Source: an uncultured bacterium (GTDB taxonomy: Bacteria > Planctomycetota > UBA1135 > GCA-002686595). Taken from it: a stretch of 64,000 nucleotides of DNA. The notes beneath the pieces are model-generated. The model saw only the letters and a list, made by a program, of their open reading frames with translations, was not told the DNA's origin and made no database searches. Location: NCBI GenBank assembly GCA_938075305.1, contig CALJGV010000002.1:1-64000 (forward strand). Reading direction: 5' to 3'. Both the position numbers and the translations under genes were made by a program. Numbering within the stretch: the first letter of the stretch is position 1; the number at the start of each line of letters is the position of its first letter. Below, piece after piece: positions 18,294 to 27,033 of the stretch.

Positions 18294-18974
18294 TCAGTCC
18301 TTCTTCGCCGCGGCCTTCGTGGACTCGCAGCAGGCCTTGGTCTTGTTGGCGACCGTCGCGGCCTTCTCTTTCGTGGCCGAGCAGCACTCGCTCTTCGCGG
18401 GCTTCGCGGCGACCGTCGCGGCCTTCTCCTTCGTGGAGGAGCAGCACTCGGTCTTGGCGGCGGCCTGCTGGGCCTTCGCGCCCTGGCAGCACTCGCCCTT
18501 CGCCGGCTTCGCAGCGACCGTCGCGGCTTTCGCCTTCGTGGCCGAGCAGCACTCGCTCTTCGCGGGCTTCGCGGCCACAACGGCGGCCTTGGTCGTCGGG
18601 CAGGCCGAACCGCAGTCGCTCTTCTTCACCGCGACCGTGGCCGCCTTCTCCTTCGTGGAGGAGCAGCACTCGGACTTGGCGGCGGCCTGCTGGGCCTTCG
18701 CGCTCTGGCAGCACTCGCCCTTCGCCGGCTTCGCAGCGACCGTCGCGGCCTTCTTGTCAGCAGAGCAGCACTCGGTCTTCGCGGGCTTCGCGGCGACCAC
18801 GGCGGCGCGCGACGTCGCCGCGCAGCATGTGCCTTCCTTGGTGGAGGCCTGAGTAGCCTTGGCGGTGGCCGCAGGGCACTCCTGTGCCTGGGCAGGGGCA
18901 AAACTGAAAGCGACCAGCAGCGCGAACGCGGAGAGGCTGTTGATGAGGAACTTCATGAGGGGTCGATGATTCAC
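18294..18974 (-). CDS. Secreted Cys-Cys repeat protein, Ala/Lys-rich
   Basis: Protein of 226 residues. A signal peptide (LINSLSAFALLVAFSFAPAQAQ) is followed by a low-complexity mature chain made of units such as KPAK-x-ECC-S/Q separated by AATVAA or AQQAAA. There are about ten CC pairs plus one CGSAC. The GTG at 18974 has a GGGAG ribosome site 8 bases upstream; the ATG at 18956 is an alternative with no clear site. A block of roughly 74 residues is duplicated in tandem. No catalytic domain is visible. Paired cysteines in an exported chain suggest disulfide cross-linking or thiol-metal binding (inference). It faces the HtrA-like protease gene across about 300 bp and ends at a strong terminator. 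Confidence 0.8.
   Translation of the reverse strand: MNHRPLMKFLINSLSAFALLVAFSFAPAQAQECPAATAKATQASTKEGTCCAATSRAAVVAAKPAKTECCSADKKAATVAAKPAKGECCQSAKAQQAAAKSECCSSTKEKAATVAVKKSDCGSACPTTKAAVVAAKPAKSECCSATKAKAATVAAKPAKGECCQGAKAQQAAAKTECCSSTKEKAATVAAKPAKSECCSATKEKAATVANKTKACCESTKAAAKKD
18421..18809. repeat. Tandem internal duplication, 222-bp period
   Basis: Within the Cys-Cys repeat gene, the sequence around 18461 recurs at 18683 with near identity, a period of 222 bp (74 codons). The match runs from about 18421/18643 to about 18590/18809 and includes one 3-bp length difference. Shorter KPAK-x-ECC units repeat inside each copy. Confidence 0.8.
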
Positions 18975-19272
18975 CGATGAGACTCCCGGGCGAGACGCGC
19001 CGCGGACTGAGGTCTATCGAAGTGGTTGAGGTGCTGACTGTTGGGGAAGGGAGCGGACCGTGGCATCGGTCTACGGCCGGAGCACTTCCCCCATCGGGAC
19101 GCTCCAGCTGTCCGCTGGGGAACACCCTTAGCCGTACGGACGAGCCGCCGGATGTTGGCGTACGTTGAGCGTAAGCGATTGGAGCCAGGAATGCAGCGCC
19201 GCATCCAATAGCCTGGGCCACGCTATAAGAGGTACGTAAGGCCCATCCGGCCCTGTGCCGCCCCGAGACCCC
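18975..19272. other. Divergent intergenic region
   Basis: 298 bp between the Cys-Cys repeat gene (minus) and the HtrA-like protease (plus). It must contain both promoters. A TATAAG hexamer near 19222 could be a -10 element for the protease, but I see no convincing -35 partner. No RNA gene or coding frame is apparent. Confidence 0.4.
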
Positions 19273-20334
19273 ATGACCAACACCCCCCGGCGCCCCAACC
19301 TAGGCTCCCTCGGCCTCGCATCGGCCGCGGCTGGCCTGCTGGCAGCCTCGTTCGGGCTGGGTCAGAGGTATGCACCCGCCCAACTGGACCCCCGCAAGGC
19401 GGCTGCCCAGGTGTCCGAGGCGCTTCAGACGGCGAGCGCAGACGCCGCCCGCTCGGTGGTCCAGGTGGAGTCCTTCCGCAGAAGCCGCGGGCGGCTGAGG
19501 AAGATTCTCGACGGGTCCGGCGTGGTCATCGACGAGTCGGGGCTGGTCGTGACCAACCACCACGTGATCGCGGGCGCCACGGCCTTCCGGGTGGTGTTCA
19601 CCAGCGGGGAGCGCTGTGACGCCGAGCTCCTCGGCTCCGACGAGTCCACCGACCTCGCCCTCCTGCGCGTCACTGCCGACCGGGAGTTCGAGCCGATGGC
19701 CCTGCGCACCCAACTCCCGCCCGTGGGAGAGCTCGTCCTCGCGGTCGGGAATCCGCTCAGCCTCGGGCACACCGTCACCTTGGGGGTCGTGAACGGCCAC
19801 GGCCGCAACAACCTCGACATCGCGGAGTACGAGAACTACATCCAGACCGACGCGGCCATCAATCCCGGCAATAGCGGCGGTCCCCTGGTGGACGTGGAGG
19901 GCCGCGCGGTGGGGATCACGGTCGCCGTCGGACTTGCGTCCAACGGCGACGAAGGTCTCGCCTTCGCGATCCCGGCGTCCATGGTCCGCAAGGTCGCCGA
20001 TGAGATCGAGGCCCACGGTCGGGTGCGGCGGGCCTACCTCGGAGTCGGGACGTTTTCGCGGTGGGAGGTATCGCGATCTCTTCGAGCCGACCGCGAGGCC
20101 GGATACACCGGCGAGAGCAACGTGAAGGTCCGGTCCGTGTACCCGGACACTCCTGCAGCCACGGCAAAGCTCCGCGAAGGCGACGTCCTCCTCAGTATCG
20201 GATCGAGGAAGCTCACCAACTCCCAGAGCTTCACCAACGCGCTCATCGAGGCGACACCGGACGAGGAGACGACCATTCGAATCTGGCGCTCCGGGCGCGT
20301 CATGAATGTGTCCGCGGTACTGATCGAGCGCTGA
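19273..20334 (+). CDS. HtrA/DegP-like serine protease with PDZ domain
   Basis: Protein of 353 residues from the ATG at 19273; a GTG at 19255 would add six residues. It has an N-terminal hydrophobic anchor or signal (LASAAAGLLAASFGLG). The trypsin-like domain carries the triad His97 (TNHHVIAG), Asp127 (STDLALL) and Ser201 (NPGNSGGP). One PDZ domain (about 250-350) includes the VYPDTPAATAKLREGDVLLSIG block. It is predicted to degrade or chaperone damaged proteins outside the cytoplasm. It lies 101 bp upstream of the PP2C gene. Confidence 0.92.
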   Translation: MTNTPRRPNLGSLGLASAAAGLLAASFGLGQRYAPAQLDPRKAAAQVSEALQTASADAARSVVQVESFRRSRGRLRKILDGSGVVIDESGLVVTNHHVIAGATAFRVVFTSGERCDAELLGSDESTDLALLRVTADREFEPMALRTQLPPVGELVLAVGNPLSLGHTVTLGVVNGHGRNNLDIAEYENYIQTDAAINPGNSGGPLVDVEGRAVGITVAVGLASNGDEGLAFAIPASMVRKVADEIEAHGRVRRAYLGVGTFSRWEVSRSLRADREAGYTGESNVKVRSVYPDTPAATAKLREGDVLLSIGSRKLTNSQSFTNALIEATPDEETTIRIWRSGRVMNVSAVLIER

Positions 20335-20435
20335 CGCCCCGGGGCTCCCTGGTGCAGCTGGAGCTCGCCTCCCCGCGCTGCCGCTCCGTCCCCTACCCAT
20401 CGGCGCCCGCAGGATCGGCCCAAGGCCCAGCCCAG

Positions 20436-21278
20436 ATGAGTCCCTCCTCGATGATCCTCCCCGCGGCCCATGGCGAGCAGGGCTCACCGCGGTCCGCGAA
20501 GATCGGGTCCTTCGACGTGGCATGGATCTGTGTCCCGTCCCCCGCCCGGAGGGGCGGCGAGGACGCGGCCTTCGTGGCGGCTCCCACAGACGAGAGCCTG
20601 GTCGGCTTCGCCATCGACGGGATGGGCGGAATGGCGCAGGGTGAGGAGGCTGCCAGCCGTGCTGCGAGGGCCCTCTCCCACACGCTCGCAGGCCACCCAG
20701 GGGACGGCCCCCCCCATGTCGAGACGCTCACGGGACGGGCGGTCCGCGCCATCAGGCAGGCCCACGCCGAGGTCCTCGAGCACTGCCCCGGCGGCGGCGC
20801 CACGATCGCCGGCGCCGTCCTCGAGGACGGCGGACTCCGGACGCTCCACGCGGGGGACGCCGAGGTGGTGGTTCTCTCCAAGGGCGGGACCTGCAAGCAC
20901 CGAACCCCGGCGCACTCCCCGGTCGGCCGTGCCGTCCAACGGGGCTCCTTGAGCGAGGATCAGGCGTTGATCCACCCCGAGCGGCACCTCGTCTCGAACG
21001 GGCTCGGGGTCGCCTCCATGTCGGTGCACCTGGGACCCCGGCTCACCGTGGAGGATGAGGACACCATCGTGATCGCGACGGACGGCCTGACAGACAACGC
21101 GCGGGAGAACGAGATCATCGAGTGCCTTCGGATGGGCCCTCTCCTGCGGGGAACGTCGCACCTCGTGGACCTGTGCCTGGAACGGATGCACCGCTCCTTG
21201 GCCTCCCGTTCTCGCTCCCCCAGGCTGGGCAAGGCGGACGACCTGACCCTCCTGGTCGTCCGGCGCGCCGAACGCTGA
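20436..21278 (+). CDS. PP2C-family protein phosphatase
   Basis: Protein of 280 residues. The metal-binding motifs of PPM/PP2C enzymes are present: FAIDGMGGMAQGEEAA near the N-terminus, IVIATDGLTDN in the middle and KADDLTLLVV at the end. It dephosphorylates Ser/Thr residues, usually opposing Hanks-type kinases or acting in partner-switching stress pathways; no kinase gene of that kind is in the window. ATG 20436 (MSPSSMILP) is chosen because upstream sequence has shadow codon use and overlaps the protease gene. Confidence 0.88.
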   Translation: MSPSSMILPAAHGEQGSPRSAKIGSFDVAWICVPSPARRGGEDAAFVAAPTDESLVGFAIDGMGGMAQGEEAASRAARALSHTLAGHPGDGPPHVETLTGRAVRAIRQAHAEVLEHCPGGGATIAGAVLEDGGLRTLHAGDAEVVVLSKGGTCKHRTPAHSPVGRAVQRGSLSEDQALIHPERHLVSNGLGVASMSVHLGPRLTVEDEDTIVIATDGLTDNARENEIIECLRMGPLLRGTSHLVDLCLERMHRSLASRSRSPRLGKADDLTLLVVRRAER

Positions 21279-21307
21279 CCGAGCCGGCGGCCGCCCCCCC
21301 ACGCGCC

Positions 21308-22921
21308 TCAGGGCAGGACGAAGACCCCGACCCGCCCCGGACGACAGGACGCGTCCGAGGCGGTGCACCCGTCATGGCTCCCAGGCTCGCCCACGGCGAG
21401 TCGCACCACACCGTCTGCGCCCCTGAGGGCGGCGGTGGAAGCCCCGAATTCCCCGCCAATCGTCGGCGCAGGCGCCCCGAACGTCTCCACCGCAAGCCTG
21501 CTCGGACCGACGACGAATCGATGCACCGCCCCGGCGAGGGGAACACCGCGATACCCGGCGAAGGGGGCCCCCACGAGCAGATGTCTCCCGGCCGCGGCCA
21601 GCGCGAGGCCGAAGCCCGCCCCGGGGCGTCCAAGAAGGTCGGCGACCCTGTGGGGAGTACCGGCGACGAGGTCGTAGACATGCACGACCCCGCGCCCGGG
21701 AGCGCCAATTGCGAGCCCCGGCTCCCCTGTGCTCCAGGCCTCCCCCAGCGGGCAGAGCGTGGTGCCGAACCGGGCCCCGGGCTCGCCAGACCGCATCGAC
21801 CACCGGATCCCCCCCCCGCGCGACACGCCATGCACGCACCCAGCGCCGGGCGCGAGGCTGCTGTCCCCCGGGGCACCGATGGCCAGCTCACCGGCCACCC
21901 ATGCGAGGGAGGCACCGAAGGACATCCCGACCCGAGGCGAGGGTGGGTGCACCGTCCGGACGTGTCTCCAGCCGGACCAGACGGCTCCTCCCGCCTGGGG
22001 AACCGGTTCGAACAGGTGCACAGCGCCGACCATCGGGAGCCCCGAGGGGAGGTCGTCAGCGAAGGGCGAGCCCACGGCGAGGGCCCGGGTGACGCCGTCC
22101 TGAACGAGAAAGGCGAGGGCGGAGCCGAAGCCGCCGGCCACCTCACCCGGCGGCGGGTGGAGCCATTGGGCGAGTCGTCCCGGGCCTCCATCGGAGCCAA
22201 GGTGAAGGACCGTCACGGCGCCGACCTGTCGCGGTGGCGCGGCGGCTCCAGCGAGGGCCACTGCCGACGATGCGGATGGTGCGCCAAGGGCTGCCCATGC
22301 CGGAGCAGCGGCGATGGCACGTCCGTGTTGGTCGTCGGATGCCATCCGGACCGGAGCGCCGGGTGTTCCCTGGAGGTTGGAAGGCCCGCTCCACCAGGAG
22401 CCCGCGCCGCCGGTCACCCAGGAAGCCGGCCTCCCGATGCGCGCGGCACCGAGGACCAGGCCTCCGGCGCCCTCCGAGAGCCCTGCTGGAGCACCGGCGA
22501 GGAGCCCCGCCCGTCCACCCCAGGAAGGGACCAGGGCAACGGCCGCCCCGAAGCCGGGAGGGCGCCCACCCACCGCCGACCTCACAAGCTCCGCTGGCGC
22601 CTGGACCCAGCCCTCCAGGATGGAGGTCGACCCCGAACCAGCAACCTCGCCGGAGGCGGTCGAGCCCGGCTGCGGACCAGCGGCCTCCGTCAGGACCCCC
22701 GTCAGAGGCCCCGTCAGAGGCCCTGTCAGAGCCCCCGTCAGAGCCCCTGTCCCAACCCCTGTCGCAGCCGCAGGGACCGCACCGAGCGCCGCGCAGACCG
22801 CGAGGCGCCCGAGCGCGCGGCGCAAGGCGCGCGGGTTGCCGCCCCGCCTCCGACCGCGGCGGTCCGCGAGGGGTGGGGCTTCGGTGCGATGGGCCCTCAG
22901 GCCGGAGATCGTCTCGTTCAT
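21308..22921 (-). CDS. Secreted FG-GAP/integrin-alpha-like beta-propeller protein
   Basis: Protein of 537 residues. Basic N-terminus, then a hydrophobic segment (LAVCAALGAVPAAA) acting as signal or anchor, then a short Gly-Thr-Leu repeat. The rest consists of blade-like repeats such as GFGSALAFL, MSFGASLAWV-x-GELAIGAPG, ARFGTTLC, GFGLALAAAGRHLLVGAPFAGY and GEFGASTAAL; the F-G-x-S/A-L...IGAP pattern is that of FG-GAP propeller repeats. A surface-exposed binding role is likely; no enzymatic residues are seen. It converges on the PP2C gene with 29 bp between. Confidence 0.75.
   Translation of the reverse strand: MNETISGLRAHRTEAPPLADRRGRRRGGNPRALRRALGRLAVCAALGAVPAAATGVGTGALTGALTGPLTGPLTGVLTEAAGPQPGSTASGEVAGSGSTSILEGWVQAPAELVRSAVGGRPPGFGAAVALVPSWGGRAGLLAGAPAGLSEGAGGLVLGAARIGRPASWVTGGAGSWWSGPSNLQGTPGAPVRMASDDQHGRAIAAAPAWAALGAPSASSAVALAGAAAPPRQVGAVTVLHLGSDGGPGRLAQWLHPPPGEVAGGFGSALAFLVQDGVTRALAVGSPFADDLPSGLPMVGAVHLFEPVPQAGGAVWSGWRHVRTVHPPSPRVGMSFGASLAWVAGELAIGAPGDSSLAPGAGCVHGVSRGGGIRWSMRSGEPGARFGTTLCPLGEAWSTGEPGLAIGAPGRGVVHVYDLVAGTPHRVADLLGRPGAGFGLALAAAGRHLLVGAPFAGYRGVPLAGAVHRFVVGPSRLAVETFGAPAPTIGGEFGASTAALRGADGVVRLAVGEPGSHDGCTASDASCRPGRVGVFVLP
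22689..22760. repeat. 12-bp tandem repeat, six copies
   Basis: Six consecutive 12-bp units related to gtcagaggcccc, two with single changes and the last more diverged. On the minus strand they encode the ALTG/PLTG tetrapeptide repeats just after the hydrophobic segment of the FG-GAP-like protein, so length changes would stay in frame. Confidence 0.8.
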
Positions 22922-23064
22922 ATGGTCTGGCGTCCTGGGTCAGTTGCGCCAACGGCAGCAGCGGCCCGCCGCCGCGGGTTCGTGAGCAGGACGCGCGAAT
23001 CTGCGCCCCGTTGCGACCTTCCGAGGGAATCGAGAGACGCCTCGACCGATAGACTTCTGCAGCC

Positions 23065-23889
23065 ATGTCAGCCACAAAGACCAAGGCGCTCCGCGTGGGA
23101 TCCGTGCCCTACCTGGTCGGGCGCCCCCTGGACCACGGCCTCGGGGACGAGCCCGGGATCCAGCTCCACCATGCGGTCCCCGCCCGGCTTATTGAACAGC
23201 TCCGGGCGGGCGAGATCGACGTCGCCATGGTCTCGTCCATCGAGCTCTTCCGGACTGCCGGCTACCGCTACATCGACGGCATCGCCGTGGCCGGAGAGAG
23301 CTACGTGGGGAGCGTGCAGGTGTTCCTCCGGAGGCCGATCCAGGAGGTGCGCTCCATTGCCATGGACCCCTCCAGTCGCGCAGCCGCTGCCCTGACCAGG
23401 ACGCTCCTCCAGGACCGCAAGGGGGGCCCTCCGAGCTACGAGGAGGTCCCCCTTGGCGAGGACCCGCGGGAGCGGACCGACACCGACGCGTGGCTCCGTA
23501 TCGGTGACCCGGCCCTGCGCGAGACGCTGACCATCGACGCTCCTGCCTGGAACCCCAGCGAGGAGTGGCGCAGGCGGACAGGTCTGCCGTTCATCTTCGC
23601 GGCTTGGATCGTCCGCAGCGACGCCGACATCGAGCCCCACTTGGGCGCCTTCGCCCGCGCCCGCGAGGCCGGCCGCGCCTCCATCAAGGCGCTCGCTGCA
23701 CGGGCTGCGGAGGAGTGGCAGCTCCCCGAGGGCAAGTGCTTCGAGTACCTGTCCGAGGAGTGCAGCTACGACCCTGGAGCGGCCATGGCGCCCAGCCTCG
23801 CCGAATTCCAGCGGCGTGCCGCCCTGGCAGGCGTGTGCCCCGCCAACATCCTCCCTGACCCGATCCACCTCGACAGCGACGGCCATTAA
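23065..23889 (+). CDS. mqnA: Chorismate dehydratase MqnA
   Basis: Protein of 274 residues of the periplasmic-binding-protein-like MqnA/MqnD family. The start VGSVPYLVGRPLDHGL and the block EIDVAMVSSIELFR are typical of MqnA, as is LPFIFAAWIVR. It converts chorismate to 3-[(1-carboxyvinyl)oxy]benzoate, the first step of futalosine-dependent menaquinone synthesis, feeding MqnE encoded at 2875. Two small membrane-protein genes follow within 10 bp. It has no signal peptide, consistent with a cytoplasmic enzyme. Confidence 0.9.
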   Translation: MSATKTKALRVGSVPYLVGRPLDHGLGDEPGIQLHHAVPARLIEQLRAGEIDVAMVSSIELFRTAGYRYIDGIAVAGESYVGSVQVFLRRPIQEVRSIAMDPSSRAAAALTRTLLQDRKGGPPSYEEVPLGEDPRERTDTDAWLRIGDPALRETLTIDAPAWNPSEEWRRRTGLPFIFAAWIVRSDADIEPHLGAFARAREAGRASIKALAARAAEEWQLPEGKCFEYLSEECSYDPGAAMAPSLAEFQRRAALAGVCPANILPDPIHLDSDGH

Positions 23890-23898
23890 TCTCCACGT

Positions 23899-24084
23899 AT
23901 GCCCCGCCTCCTCGACGCAAGGGAGTGCCCCCACTGCGGGGAGCCGCTCTCTCAACCTCCGCCCCGGGTCTGCACGAAGTGCGCGGGATCGCTCCAGCAG
24001 CGCCACCTCAAGGCGGGCTGCATCTCGACGGGGCCCACGATCTTCCTCCTGGGGTGGCTCTTCCTGAGGGTGCTCGGTGCGTGA
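23899..24084 (+). CDS. Small zinc-ribbon membrane protein
   Basis: Protein of 61 residues. Residues 10-28 carry CPHCG...CTKC, a four-cysteine zinc ribbon, and residues about 42-59 form one transmembrane helix (TGPTIFLLGWLFLRVLG). No known function. It starts 9 bp after mqnA, and its TGA overlaps the ATG of the next gene (TGATG), so the three are probably co-transcribed. Confidence 0.7.
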   Translation: MPRLLDARECPHCGEPLSQPPPRVCTKCAGSLQQRHLKAGCISTGPTIFLLGWLFLRVLGA

Positions 24085-24440
24085 TGTCCGGCAGCCGTGA
24101 AATCGAGTCCGAGGCCTCCCCAAGAAGGGTGCCCATGGTCTCCCTACGCATCTACCGCGACGAAGCCCAGGCCCAGGGCCTCCCGAACGAGGACATCGTC
24201 CGCATCCAGCACCCCAGCCCCGTGGGACGCGGCTCGACGGGCAACGTGCTGGCAGCGCTCGCGTCGTTCTTCGTTCCAGGGCTGGGCCAGCTCGTCCAGG
24301 GACGGCTCTTTTCGGCCGCCTTTCTCTTCCTCGGGGTCTCGGTCGGCTACTTCCTCTGGTTCCTGATCCTCCCCGGTATCGTCGGCTTCCTGCTGCACGC
24401 AGCCTCGGTGATCGACGCCGCTCTCTGGAAGGAAGCGTAG
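24084..24440 (+). CDS. Small membrane protein with TM2-like hairpin
   Basis: Protein of 118 residues from ATG 24084; an internal ATG at 24135 (MVSLRIYRDE) would give 101 residues. The C-terminal half has two or three hydrophobic segments (LAALASFFVPGLGQLVQG, FSAAFLFLGVSVGYFLWFLI, GIVGFLLHAASVIDAALW), with the PGLGQ turn typical of TM2/DUF5683-like hairpins. Function unknown. It overlaps the zinc-ribbon gene by one base. Confidence 0.7.
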   Translation: MSGSREIESEASPRRVPMVSLRIYRDEAQAQGLPNEDIVRIQHPSPVGRGSTGNVLAALASFFVPGLGQLVQGRLFSAAFLFLGVSVGYFLWFLILPGIVGFLLHAASVIDAALWKEA

Positions 24441-24548
24441 GGCGAGGCCGCCGCGGGCTTGTACGGCCCTCCCCGCGCCCCTATCGTGCTCGGGATCCCC
24501 AGTGTGAGCCGCCCCGGGCGCGCGCGGGAGAGCATCGAGGACCCTCCA

Positions 24549-27029
24549 GTGGCGCGCACCAAGACGTCGAAGTCGACGAAGAAGACCAGCACGAGTAAGC
24601 GTTCGAAGAAGAAGCCGGCCCCCGGCCTCTTCGAGGACGCGGACGGTCCCGGCGGCGGGACGGGCTCCGGCGGAGCCTCCGGCGATGGCGAGGAGGCGGT
24701 CGCCCTCCACGAGGCCGCCCAGGCGCGCTACCTCAACTACTCGCTGTCCGTCATCACCAGCCGAGCGCTCCCCGACGTGCGCGACGGGCTCAAGCCGGTC
24801 CAGCGGCGGATCCTCTACACCATGCTCAGGGAGCGCATGCTCCCGGACGCCAAGCCGCGCAAGTGCGCGGGCGTCGTGGGATCGGCGCTGAAGGACTTTC
24901 ACCCCCACGGGGACTCCGCCCTCTACGACGCCCTGGTCCGCATGGCCCAGCCGTGGCAGATGCGGCACAACCTGGTGGACGGCCACGGGAACTTCGGCTC
25001 CATCGACGGCGACTCCGCCGCCGCTTACCGGTACACCGAGTGCCGCCTCGCGCCGCCCGCACTCCCGCTGCTGGATGACATCCGCAACGGCACGGTCCCC
25101 TTCCGGCCGAACTACGACGGCACGAACGAGGAGCCGGTGGTGCTCCCCGCCCGCTACCCGAACCTGCTGGTCAACGGCGGCGCAGGGATCGCCGTCGGGA
25201 TGGCCACCAACATCCCGCCGCACAACATGGCGGAGACGATCGCCGCGTGCCTCAAGCTGCTGGCGGATCCAGAGGTCAAGGACTACCAGCTGGTCGCCAA
25301 CGACGCGGTGCAGGGCCCGGACTTCCCCACCGGCGGGCATGTGATCGCGTCGCGCGAGCAGCTCCGCGAGATCTACAAGACTGGCTCGGGGTCGATCAAG
25401 ATCCGGGGTACCTGCGCGATCGACCGCAAGCTCAAGACGCGCAGCACCAAGACGATGGTGATCTCGAGCGTGCCCTACGGCGTCAACAAGGCGAACCTCG
25501 TGGAGCAGATCGGGCAGATCGTGGTGCAGCGCAAGATGGCGCTCATCGTCGACGTCCGAGACCTCTCCGCGGAGGACATCCGGGTCGAGCTGGACCTCAA
25601 GAAAGACGCGGACGAGCAGAAGGTGCTGGCGTACCTGTACCGGCACACCAACCTGCAGGTGAACTACAGCTACAACCTCACCTGCCTGGTCCCCACCGAG
25701 AACCCCGAGGTCGGGGCGCCCTCGCGGCTGGGCCTCAAGGAGGTGCTCTGGCACTTCCTCCACTTCCGGCTCGATGTGGTGACGCGGAGACTCCGGAACG
25801 AGCTCCAGGGCCTCGAGAAGCGGATTCACATCCTGGAGGGGTTCGCGCTCGTCTTCGATGCCCTCGACGACATCATCCGGATCATCCGGGCGTCGAGCGG
25901 GAAGGCCGATGCGGCCAAGAAGATCCTCAAGAAGTACAAGCAGCTCGACGAGGAGCAGACCGACGCGATCCTCGAGCTGAAGCTCTATCGCCTCGCCAAG
26001 CTGGAGATCAACCTCGTGCTCGACGAGCTCGAGGCCAAGCGCACCCGATCCGGTGAGATCCGCGAGCTCCTCGGTGACGACGACAGCGACCCAGCGGCCT
26101 CAGGCCGCTGGGGCATCGTCCGCGACGAGCTGAAGGACGTCCTAAAGGAGCTGGGCAAGTCGAAGGAAGCCAAGCGTCGCACCGTTGTGGAGCCCCCCGC
26201 AGAGGAGGTCGAGTACTCGGAGGAGGATTTCATCGTCGCCGAGGACACCCACCTCCTCGTCACCCGAGACGGCTGGGTCAAGCGACAGAAGGAGATCAAG
26301 GAGCCCTCGAAGTCGCGAATCCGCGACGGCGACAGCGTCCTCGCCTGCGTGGCGGGCTCGACCCGGGCGACCGTGGGCTTCTTCTCGTCAGCAGGGACCT
26401 GCTACACGGCGCGCTTCGCCGACCTCCCGTCATCGACCGGCTTTGGCGAGCCGATCCAGAAGCTCTTCAAGCTGAAGGACGGGGAGCGCATCGTCGCCGT
26501 CATCTCCTTCGACCCCCGGACCCTCGGCGGCAGCATCGCCGAGGACCCCAAGAAGCTCGACACCTGCCCCATGGTCCACGGCTTCGCGGCGTCCAGCGAC
26601 GGATACGCGCTCCGGTTCGGCCTCGACAAGTTCCAGGAGCCCTCCACGCGCTCGGGTCGCCGCTTCGGCCGGCCGAGCGCTGGTAAGTCGGTGATCGGCG
26701 TCCTCAAGGTCCACGGCAGCGAGACGATCCTCGCGGTCACCCAGCGCTGCCGAGCCATCGTCTGCCCCGCGGAGGAGGTCAACTACCTCGGTGGCCCCGG
26801 CAAGGGCGTTCGCCTCATCAAGGTCGCCAAGGACGACGCCTTGCTCGGATTCAAGGCGAGCCGTGGGGACCGGGACCTGCTCACCGTGGAGACCAACCGA
26901 GGCGCCCAGAAGAACATCTCGACGGTCAAGTACCGCACGACCGCCCGTGGCGGAGTCGGGACGGAGATCCAGAAGAACGGTCGCATCAAGCAGATCGTCC
27001 ACGACCCCGTGAACGCGCCGACCCTCTAG
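24549..27029 (+). CDS. Type IIA DNA topoisomerase subunit A (ParC/GyrA family)
   Basis: Protein of 826 residues from a GTG at 24549, with GAGGA 7 bases upstream. A Lys/Ser-rich tail of about 40 residues precedes the breakage-reunion domain: LNYSLSVITSRALPDVRDGLKPVQRR, the PHGDSALYDALVRMAQPW helix and the catalytic tyrosine in AAYRYTECRL. A coiled-coil region and a C-terminal beta-pinwheel follow. I see no clean GyrA box (QRRGGKG); the nearest, GRRFGRPSAGKS, is degenerate. This favours a topoisomerase IV-type decatenase over a supercoiling gyrase, but paralogue identity is not certain. Subunit B starts 4 bp later. Confidence 0.88.
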   Translation: MARTKTSKSTKKTSTSKRSKKKPAPGLFEDADGPGGGTGSGGASGDGEEAVALHEAAQARYLNYSLSVITSRALPDVRDGLKPVQRRILYTMLRERMLPDAKPRKCAGVVGSALKDFHPHGDSALYDALVRMAQPWQMRHNLVDGHGNFGSIDGDSAAAYRYTECRLAPPALPLLDDIRNGTVPFRPNYDGTNEEPVVLPARYPNLLVNGGAGIAVGMATNIPPHNMAETIAACLKLLADPEVKDYQLVANDAVQGPDFPTGGHVIASREQLREIYKTGSGSIKIRGTCAIDRKLKTRSTKTMVISSVPYGVNKANLVEQIGQIVVQRKMALIVDVRDLSAEDIRVELDLKKDADEQKVLAYLYRHTNLQVNYSYNLTCLVPTENPEVGAPSRLGLKEVLWHFLHFRLDVVTRRLRNELQGLEKRIHILEGFALVFDALDDIIRIIRASSGKADAAKKILKKYKQLDEEQTDAILELKLYRLAKLEINLVLDELEAKRTRSGEIRELLGDDDSDPAASGRWGIVRDELKDVLKELGKSKEAKRRTVVEPPAEEVEYSEEDFIVAEDTHLLVTRDGWVKRQKEIKEPSKSRIRDGDSVLACVAGSTRATVGFFSSAGTCYTARFADLPSSTGFGEPIQKLFKLKDGERIVAVISFDPRTLGGSIAEDPKKLDTCPMVHGFAASSDGYALRFGLDKFQEPSTRSGRRFGRPSAGKSVIGVLKVHGSETILAVTQRCRAIVCPAEEVNYLGGPGKGVRLIKVAKDDALLGFKASRGDRDLLTVETNRGAQKNISTVKYRTTARGGVGTEIQKNGRIKQIVHDPVNAPTL

Positions 27030-27033
27030 CACG

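Noticed and set aside
16529-18580. Longer ABC-F frame extending upstream of 18151
   Set aside because: The added residues are Arg/Pro/Ser low complexity antisense to the terminator and in another frame of the Cys-Cys repeat gene; no ABC-F homology.
18294-18974. Idea that the Cys-Cys repeat gene is a CRISPR-like array or non-coding repeat
   Set aside because: Repeats are irregular, in frame, follow a signal peptide and a ribosome site, and end at a terminator, so a protein is the better explanation.
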